This document shows positions 56,590-64,000 of a stretch of DNA of 64,000 nucleotides, piece by piece (position 1 is the stretch's first letter; each line of letters opens with the position of its first letter). Made by a program: the position numbers and the translations under genes. The notes beneath the pieces are model-generated. The model did not search any database, was not told the origin of the DNA, and was given only the letters and a program-made list of their open reading frames with translations. Origin of the DNA: Fagopyrum homotropicum (lineage: Eukaryota; Streptophyta; Magnoliopsida; Caryophyllales; Polygonaceae); NCBI GenBank assembly GCA_033239125.1, contig BSWB01000008.1:13732001-13796000 (forward strand). The letters run 5' to 3'.

Positions 56590-57960
56590 ATAGAGGTATT
56601 GTATAAGTTGCATTCGTTAAAACCTTGGCTTGATGAAATTGTAAAATTTCTTGTTTGAGGTGAATATCCTCTAGATTTCACCAAAGCACAGAGAGAAAAG
56701 GTGAAAGCCGAGGCTAGGCATTACGTTTGGGACGACCCTTTTAGAAACATTGTAGTGACCATGTAATTTGCCGTTGCATCCCGTATAATGAGGTACAATC
56801 TGTTCTCTTTCTGTCATTCGGAAGCATGTGGGGGACATTTTGGTGCTAATAAAACTGCTAGAAAAGTCTTAGATGCGGGTTTCTTTTGGCCACACATCTT
56901 TCGAAATCCTTTTGCGTTTTGTAAAGTGTGTGATAGGTGTCAAAGAGTAGGTAATATCTCTAGGAGGAATTAAATGCCACAATAATCTCTTATTTTTTGT
57001 GAGATTTTGATGTTTGGGGGATAGATTTTATGGGTCCTTTTCCTAGCTCCTTTGGGAATATCTATATTTTGCTTGTGGTGGACTATGTTTCCAAGTGGGT
57101 GGAAGCAAAGGCCAACAAAACTGATGATTCTATAGTTGTGGCAGATTTTCTTAAAAATAACATTTTTGCAAGGTTCGGAATCCCTAAAGCTTTGATAAGC
57201 GATAGGGGGACGCACGTTTGTAACAAGACGATCACGCACTCCTGGATAAGTATCATGTCCATCAACGAGTTTCCACGGTGTACCACCCACAAACCAATGG
57301 GCAAGCGGAAGTCTCAAATCGAGAGATCAAGACGATCCTCGAAAAGACGGTTACCCCGGAAGGAAGGATTGGAGCTTAACGCTCAACGATGCTTTGTGGG
57401 CATACTGCACGGCGTACAAGACCCCATCGGGATGTCACCATTCCGACTTGTGTTTGGAAAAGCATGCCACCTACCGGTGGAGCTAGAACACAAGGCTTGG
57501 TGAGCGGTGAAGAAATGCAACATGAACGTGAATGAAGTAGGTGAATTCCGGAAACTCCAATTGCAAGAGCTTGAGGAACTAAGGTTCGATGCGTATGACC
57601 ATGCCACAACATACAAGGAAAATACCAAGGCATGACATGACCGAAATGTCCTTCAAAAGGACTTCCAAGCGGGTAATAAAGTCCTTCTTTTTCAATCACG
57701 TTTGAAACTTTTTGCAGGAAAGCTCTGCTCAAGATGGATAGGTCCTTACATCATAGCCGAAGTCCATCCACATGTTATTGTGGATCTTTAGAATCCACAA
57801 ACACACAAGATCTTCAAAGCCAATGGATAAAGGCTCAAGCTATATCATGAGGGAGTGAAGAATGATCTAATCACTGAGATGGTCTTAGAGGAAGCCCAAG
57901 CAGAGGAGTCAAGGCCTTACGTCGAGCCAACGACGTAAAACAAAGGCGTTGCTCGGGAGG
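56590..57960 (+). pseudogene. element B integrase
   Basis: Zinc-binding part with CHSEACGGHFGANKTARKVL and CKVCDRCQRVG (56,813-56,950), then the core with WGIDFMGPFPSSFGNIYILL (first Asp, about 57,015) and ALISDRGTHVCNKT (second Asp, about 57,195). After 57,220 the frame shifts, but YHPQTNGQAE (third catalytic Glu) can be read in another frame at about 57,281. Stops at about 56,658, 56,765 and 57,501. It ends near 57,960 with a GREATRE-type tail, as usual for Athila pol. Confidence 0.85.
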
Positions 57961-58795
57961 CAACCCGAGAAAATAAGAAGAGGAGGCTATGTCAAGAAAA
58001 CTGCCCCTGCAGCCTTGTGTCACCGCCCCTGTAGCCTTATGTTACCGCCCCCATGGTGACAATGCTCTCCCAGCACCGCCCCCAGCGCTGGGTCAGTGCT
58101 AGCATAATACTATCACCGCCCCGCGGTGACAGACCCCCTGCGGCTATTTCCTTGACAAACGCCCCCAGCGCCGCCCCAGCGCTGGGCCTACGTCCCCTCC
58201 CCCTCCTTTCCCCCTCCCCCGCGGTGACAACCCCCCGCCCCTATGTGTTTACCCAAAAAAAAAAAGAAATCAAAAAAACCATCTTGCACCTACCCTACCC
58301 ACCTCTCTCTCTCTCTCTCTCTCTCTCCCGACCACACTACCAGGCGCCAGCCCCAAAGCGCCCATGCGCTCCACCAAGCCCTCACCCACGCCCCCTGCTA
58401 ACGCCGTAGCTCCACCAAAAAGCAAGACCGACCGCCCTCGACGATGCCCCTGCGTCACCCCTCCACTTTCTTCTCTCCTTCACCTTACGGAACCCTCCCC
58501 TAACCCTCCTACTCCACCACAACTCTCCTCCACCACCACCACCATCTGCCACTAAAAGCAACACCAAGCATCACCAACATACACAAAGAGAAGACGCCAC
58601 ATGAACGACAATCGGCGATCTGTCAAAAATCGCCCTATAGTCTTCGTCCGCCCCTACGCCTGCTCCTACCCCCGCCCCTGCGCCTCACCGCCCCTCCGGG
58701 TCTTCCAGCCGCCCCTGCGGAAATCACAATAGAAAGGTTCGTTTCTTGGAAATTTTTTGTGATTTCTAATTCAATTTCTTGCAAATGTTGTTAGA
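57961..58795 (+). other. element B spacer dense in CCGCCCCTGCGGTGAC
   Basis: Between pol and the env-position frame. It contains a dozen or more motif copies (58,001, 58,020, 58,041, 58,074, 58,113, 58,130, 58,163, 58,215, 58,640-58,725) and a (CT)n run at 58,302-58,327. Local C content is extreme and both strands have open frames by composition alone; none looks like a gene. Confidence 0.7.
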
Positions 58796-60147
58796 ATGGA
58801 TGCAACAAGGAAATGCAAGATGAATGACAGGGAGAAGGCGAGGTATGACATTGTGCAAGACCAAGTAATCTTTGCAACTCGGTTCTTGCATGTTCTGAAA
58901 TTGGAGAACTTGGGCATGTTGGAGAGAATGCAGTACTTCCTTGACCATGTTGGGCTCAAGGACTTTGCTAAAAAGAGTGCCTCAATGTATCCCGAGTTGA
59001 CCAGACAGTTTGTCGCTACGTTTAACATGGAGAAGGAGGACCACATTTGTGTTGGCCTCAAGGAAAGGAAGTACACAGTGAACTTCAGCCAGCTGTAGGA
59101 GGATTTTGGGGTCACTAAGAATCAATTTGACAAATGGTGGGAGTCAGCCCCTACAGCGGACTTGGTAGAGTTCTGGTAATCTGCTACCGCTCTGTGTTTC
59201 ATACGGGGTGAGTATGACAACAAACTCTTTCACCCTTGCTTGAGGCTCCTCTCCAAGATCATCATGTGTGTATTCTGTGGATACAAGGAGGAGAAAAAGG
59301 TCGCTCACAAGGACCTTCCACTGCTGTATGCCTGCATTCTAGAGTGTGATAACGTGCCGGATTGGATCACCCTCTTCCTCACCGCTTTGAAGCGGATTAG
59401 GAAGAACGAGCCTAGGGACATTGTCGGAGGTGGCATCATCTCCTTGATTGCTGAACAGGTCATGGACTTGACCGAGTTGGAGGATGGGATGGCGATCCCG
59501 TTCTACAATGAAGGTCTTCTCCGGCGTTCCAAGCTCCAGAGGAGGGATGGTGAGAACCTTTTCTGGTTGTCTTTTGCAGATGGGAGTCACATCACCTCGA
59601 AGCCTCGACCGCTGCCTTTCGGACATGAGCTCTCCGACCTTTACATTTCCGTCAATCCATACGTCCCGAGGTGACCTCAGGTTGCCATTGTTGAGCGGCA
59701 TGCGGCGAGCTCCATCAAAGTCCCATACGAGGAACACATGCCCATTCCTGATGATAAGGAGATGCCCACCGCGGTAGAGGAGAATGATCCCACACATACG
59801 AGTTTGCGAGCTCAGATGGCTGCCCTGACCACTCAGCACCAGCAGTGGCAGACCAACTACTAGAGGACGATGCTTGAGCAACAACAGACTTGGTTGACGG
59901 GTTTTGAGGGGAGGATGACCACACATTTTAACCGGCATCAGGATGCTTGGCTTGTAGCTCAGTAACAGAGGATGTAGGCTCAACAGTTGGCTCGGCAAGC
60001 CAACTTTAAGAGTTCCTTTGTAGCTAGATTGGACACACAGCAGAGGCGCCTTGATGAGATCTATCAAAGGCAGGAGCACTTCTTCAAACACTTCGCCTAC
60101 CCACCAGAGCACGGACCGGATGGTCCTGCCGGACCATCCAACTAGTG
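58796..60147 (+). pseudogene. element B env-position reading frame
   Basis: Starts MDATRKCKMNDREKARYDIV at 58,796, stops at 59,096-59,098 after KYTVNFSQL, and continues in frame: EDFGVTKNQFDKWWE, HPCLRLLSKIIMCVF, DLPLLYACILECDNVPDWIT. From there ELEDGMAIPFYNEGLLRRSK runs to a stop at about 59,672, then a Gln-rich helical tail (AQMAALTTQHQQWQTNY, EIYQRQEHFFKHF) ending about 60,147. Five or more stops. It is the same class as the frames at 23,761-25,057 and 44,023-45,162. The long - strand frame across 59,339-60,217 is a shadow. Confidence 0.7.
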
Positions 60148-60815
60148 AGCTTCTCCTCTTTCCCTTCTTCACATTATTTGTCTTCGCTTTCATTTTCGCA
60201 TTTTGAGGGCAAAGCATTCTTCAAGTGTGGGGAGGGAACTTATCATGCATGTACAACTTTTTTGGTGTGTTTGTTTTTTTTGCGAATTCAAGTTTTAATT
60301 CAGCATTATATTCAGTCAAAAAAAAGGAGAAAAGGCCAAAGTTGAGAAAAAGGCAAGAAAAACCTTGGATAAACCGAAAACCCAAAAGGGCGGTTTAGAC
60401 AAAAAGAATGTAGTCCGACCAACTCTAGGTTTGTGAAAAATTGGACTTGAGGGATGTGAGAAATTTGTGATTATATCATGAAAAGAGGAAGAGTGGCAAG
60501 GTGAAAACCCGAAAGGGCTCCTTGTCAAAATGAGCGACATCCGAGTGTAGGTTCTCCTTCCAGCGTTGGCTACATAAGAAGGGGAGTCATAAGGAGGAGT
60601 CCAGGTAGTTCACTCTTGGAGCGATAAGGATGGTAGTCTCTCTTGCTTCTCACTTTCTCTCTTCTCTATTTTCTCTTTTCTCATTCTATTTTGGTAGTTT
60701 TTCTCTTGTTTTCCTCATCTTGTCTACTGCACCATACTTCCTGAGGCTTTTTGTCCTGATTTGTTTGATGTGTTGTTTACTCGGGACGAGTAAAGAGTCT
60801 AAGTATGGGGGAGTT
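60148..60815 (+). other. element B 3' untranslated region and polypurine tract
   Basis: Purine-rich text (60,316-60,420) and GGGACGAGTAAAGAGTCTAA at about 60,782-60,801 followed by GTATGGGGGAGTT are the standard Athila 3' UTR ending in the polypurine tract against the LTR. Confidence 0.8.
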
Positions 60816-62317
60816 TGATAGGTGTTGAAATCACTATCAATTTAGGTAGTTTTTTAGAGTCTTTTTGGTGTCTTTGAGTCATATTATGTTACTAATCCCT
60901 TGATCCAGATAAAGAAGTCCAAAATGATGTAAGAAAGGGTTTAGAAACACTTGGGAGTCGAATAAGATCAACGAAGACAAGTTTCTGGTGCCACACCGCC
61001 CCCGCGGAGTAGTGTCACCGCCCTTGTGGTTACACTCCGTTAACGCATCATGCACCTTCGCCAACGCCCAGAAAAAGCATGTCACCGCCCCTACGGCCGC
61101 CTCTGGCCGTCCCTGCGGTGACTTATCTTGAAGAAGCAAAACTGGAGCTCCTGCGCCCTTTCCAGCAGATTTGTGAAGCCGAATATCCCGTGTCACTGCC
61201 CCTACGGTGACACTGGGCCGCCCCTGCGGATCATCATCAGAAACGAAACGAAGATGAGGATTCAAACGTTCAAGAGCATTGAAGAACCCGCCCCTGCGGG
61301 ATTGCCAAGCCGCCCCAACGGCCAAGACGAAGTTGGAACGTTCTGGTCTAGACCGCCTTTAAGGCCCTGAAGCCCGCCGCTGCGGTTTAGCGCTAGAGGA
61401 CATAACTCCGGTTGTTTGCACCACCTTTATGACATTTAAGGTGGCTGTTTAGACAACTCATTTACTCCCTTTTATTGCATTTTGTAGTATAAATAGAGCC
61501 CTTGATTGATTGCTAGAATCATCCACATTTTTCCCCAAAAAGCTCTATATTTCTAAGTGTCATTTCTAATGAGTTTCTAAGCTTGCTTTTCTACATTGGG
61601 TTAATTGAAGCTGCATTGCTATTTGGTTGTAAGTCTTCTATAATTAGAAGTTTAATTTGATCCAATTGTTTTATGTTTCCTTGAGCTTTAACTTATGTTT
61701 GCATGTCTTTTCTCACTTAGATTGATCACCTTAAGTGTACTAATGTATGCAAAGTACTAGTGTTAATCGATTCCGGGTTCAGGTCCTTAATCTAGTAGTA
61801 AACCCCTACGTAAAGCTAGTTGTAATTATCTAAGGGAAGGAACATAACCATAAAGAAATATTAACGGTTTGTTTATTTATTTTTATATCTCTTTATCTTT
61901 ACTAGAATGCTAACTTGTGCTTTGATCTTGTAGTTTTACGGATCAATAATCTAGTTAAGTTGTGTTAATGCGCTTAACACATATCTAAGATCAAGATGAG
62001 AACATTTTTGAATTGCTTCTAAGAAGAATCAACCAAGTAGTATGCATGCTAAGATCCAATATAGTGTAGCTCTTTAATCATACATATTATCACCATCTTT
62101 GCTTACTATTTAATTACATTTTCTCTTGTTTGTTCTACAATCCACAACCCCCCCCCCCATTTTGGTTACCAATCGATAATTGAATTCAATTAAAATTTGA
62201 CTAAAACTCTCTTGGGTTCGACCCTTACTTACACTATTCAAATCGGCTAAGTGCACGTTAGGTATTATACTTTGACTAAAGCTAAAATACAACGACCATT
62301 AGTTTTTAGCCTCGTCA
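60816..62317 (+). repeat. 3' LTR of element B
   Basis: 1502 bases, begins TGATAGGTGTTG and ends CCTCGTCA. The motif block at 60,993-61,390 matches the one in the 5' LTR copy for copy, and TATAAATAGAGCC recurs at about 61,487. Differences from the 5' LTR are clearly more frequent than between the element D LTRs, so B is older than D. Confidence 0.9.
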
Positions 62318-64000
62318 AAGAGGTTGTGAAGAAATAAATCCTTAAGTTGCTTGATGTACGTATTATCTTCCCAAATTCTAATAGCAAGTGGGTGAGCCCC
62401 GTCCATGTAGTACCAAAGAAGGGAGGAATGACCGTTGTGACTAACAAAAACAACAAGTTAATTCCTATGAGAACAGTAACAAGGAGGATTTGCATCGACT
62501 ACAGGAAGCTGAACATTGCAACGAGGAAGGATCACTTTCTTTTTCCTTTCATTGATTAGATGCTCGAGAGATTGGTAAAACACTCACATTTCTGTTACTG
62601 GGATGGGTATAGCAGATTCTTCCAAACCCCTATCCACCCGGATGATCACGAGAAGACTACCTTTACGTGCCCTTGGGGTACGTTTGCTTATAGGAGAATT
62701 CCGTTCGGACTTTGCAACGCACCAAGGACCTTCCAAAGGTGCATGATGGCCATATTCTCCCAATATATAGAAAACATCATGAAGGTTTTTGTGGATGCCT
62801 TTTCTGTTTACGGCTCCTCTTTTGATGATTGTCTAGCTAACCTTTATTTAGTCCTTCAAGGATGTGAAGACACTAACCTTGTGTTGAGTTGGGAAAAGTG
62901 TGATTTCATTGTTAGCGAAAGCATAGTTGTAGGGCATTTGATCTCAAACCGCGGCATCGAGGTTGATAGGGTGAAGATAGAAACTATCGAGAAACTACCT
63001 CCACCATCATCGGTAAAAGGGGTAAGAAGTTTTCTTGGTCATGCCGGATTTTATAGAAGGTTTATAAAAGACTTTTCTAAGATTGCTAAACCATTGACTA
63101 ACCTATTGATGAAGGATGTGGTTTTTTGAGTTTTCAAAAGATTGTCTAGATGCCTTTTTCAAGATAAAAGAATCCTTAATATCAACCCCCATCATTCAAC
63201 CACCGGATTGGAATCTTCCATTCGAGATCATGTGTGATGCAAGAGATGTAGCTGTAGGAGCGGTACTCGGACAAAAGAAGGATGGACGCACTCATGCCAT
63301 CTACTATGCAAGCAAGATGATAGACGAGGCTCAACTCAACTATGCTACAACGAAAAAAGAACATCTTGCGGTGGTTTATGCTTTTGAGATATTTCGTTTC
63401 TACCTTGTGGGAGCGAAAGTGATTGTCTACACCGACCACGCAGCAATACGGTATTTGCTCTCCAAAAAAGATACAAAACCGCAACTTATTAGATGGATCC
63501 TCCTCCAAGAGTTTTATTTAGAGATCCAGGACAAGAAAGGATCCAAAAAATTTATGGCGGACCATCTAAGCCGTCTTCCCCACATCACAAGCATGAAGGA
63601 TGATATTGTGAATTATTTAGTTTGTCAGGAAATACCTCCCGAATTATCCTACGCTCAAAGGAAGAAATTTTCCAAGGATGTCCGGCATTATTACTGGAAC
63701 AAACCTCTACTCTTAAAGAGAGGTCCAAATGGCATATTCAGAAGATGCATTTTGGAAGACGAAGTAGAAAGCGTCATCCGCCGTTGTTATTCATTACCTT
63801 GTGGAGGAAATGCTAGTTCCCACAAGACATGCGCTAAGGTACTCCAATCCAGTTTCATTTGGCCTACTCTATTTAAAGATGTGCAAAACTTTGTTGTTTC
63901 TTGCGATGCTTGCCAAAGAACAGGGAAAAAAAATCTAGGAGGAATGAAATGCCTCTAAACAACATTGAAGAGGTATAAACTTTTGACGTATGGGGAGTTG
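62318..64000 (+). pseudogene. Athila-type element A0 pol, right of the B insertion
   Basis: Continues the A0 pol: VVKK, a stop, then ILKLLDVRIIFPNSNSKWVS and VHVVPKKGGMTVVTNKNNKL. Next are the RT core (FGLCNAPRTFQRCMMAIF), where the catalytic FMDD has become FVDA, RNase H (AVGAVLGQKKDGRTHAIYYA, VYTDHAAIRYLLSKK) after a frame change near 63,120, and the integrase zinc module (CGGNASSHKTCAKVLQ, CDACQRTGKKN). The window ends just after this module, so the core lies outside. It is of the same family as element D. Confidence 0.85.

Larger units (their letters stand above)
30319..62317 (+). mobile_element. Athila-type LTR retrotransposon B with nested insertions
   Basis: Two LTRs in the same orientation (30,319-31,815 and 60,816-62,317) both begin TGATA and end CRTCA. 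The 5-base direct repeat AAGAG flanks the element (30,314-30,318 and 62,318-62,322), and the A0 pol frame continues across it once one copy is ignored. Order inside is PBS, gag (first part), nested element C with D inside it, rest of gag, protease, reverse transcriptase, RNase H, integrase, long linker, env-position frame, polypurine tract, 3' LTR. Without the nested insertion the element is about 11 kb, normal for Athila. Every coding region is broken. Confidence 0.9.

Noticed and set aside
59339..60217. 292-residue open frame on the - strand
   Set aside because: It is the antisense shadow of the element B env-position frame and has low-complexity Leu/Ser-rich composition with no recognisable domain.

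Overview
This is a plant nuclear genome window, almost certainly from a eudicot. It holds two intron-containing plant genes with GT-AG introns, and most of the rest is transposable elements: copia and Ty3/gypsy LTR retrotransposons, MITE-like elements, a SINE, and a DUF1985-bearing region like those carried by Mutator-type elements. I cannot fix the species. No organelle, bacterial or CRISPR sequence is seen.

Layout. 1-1.5 kb is a decayed LTR remnant. 1.6-3.8 kb is a four-exon trichome birefringence-like (TBL) polysaccharide O-acetyltransferase gene on the + strand, followed by a broken tandem copy (about 3.96-4.5 kb). 4.5-12.4 kb is an 18-exon LETM1-like gene on the - strand; its exons sum to an exact multiple of three (893 residues). 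Two MITE-like elements and a copia LTR remnant follow. 13.7-18.9 kb is a decayed DUF1985 element whose non-coding parts carry 27 copies of GRGTATG in one orientation. 19-22.4 kb is AT-rich intergenic DNA with microsatellites and LTR pieces.

From 22.5 kb on, the window is a stack of LTR retrotransposons. An Athila-type remnant (- strand, 22.5-25.6 kb) adjoins a deleted copia element (- strand, 25.8-29.8 kb). Next comes an Athila-type element, A0 (+ strand), seen at 29.84-30.32 kb and again from 62.32 kb to the window end. A second Athila-type element, B (30,319-62,317), is inserted in the A0 pol, flanked by the direct repeat AAGAG. A chromodomain gypsy element, C (- strand, 32,306-53,080), sits in the gag of B, flanked by ATTGA. 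A third Athila-type element, D (- strand, 40,656-52,342), sits in the right LTR of C, flanked by GTATG. A 175-bp SINE with 14-bp target duplications lies inside C. At each of these three LTR-element junctions the interrupted sequence resumes cleanly, so the order of events is A0, then B, then C, then D. None of the elements encodes an intact polyprotein.

The most unusual feature cuts across the elements. Several unrelated elements carry their own short motif scattered many times through LTRs, untranslated regions and even linkers of coding regions. In D it is the hairpin CACCTCGGTCGAGGTG, in B (and the LTRs of C) CACCGCCCCTGCGGTG, in the copia element and the neighbouring Athila remnant the perfect palindrome TTTCAAGGCCTTGAAA, in the copia LTR also AAGATCTT, and in the DUF1985 element GRGTATG. 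The last case closely resembles the motif clusters bound by VANC anti-silencing proteins of Arabidopsis VANDAL elements. The palindromes may be retrotransposon counterparts or may spread by another route. This is the best candidate in the window for an undescribed system.
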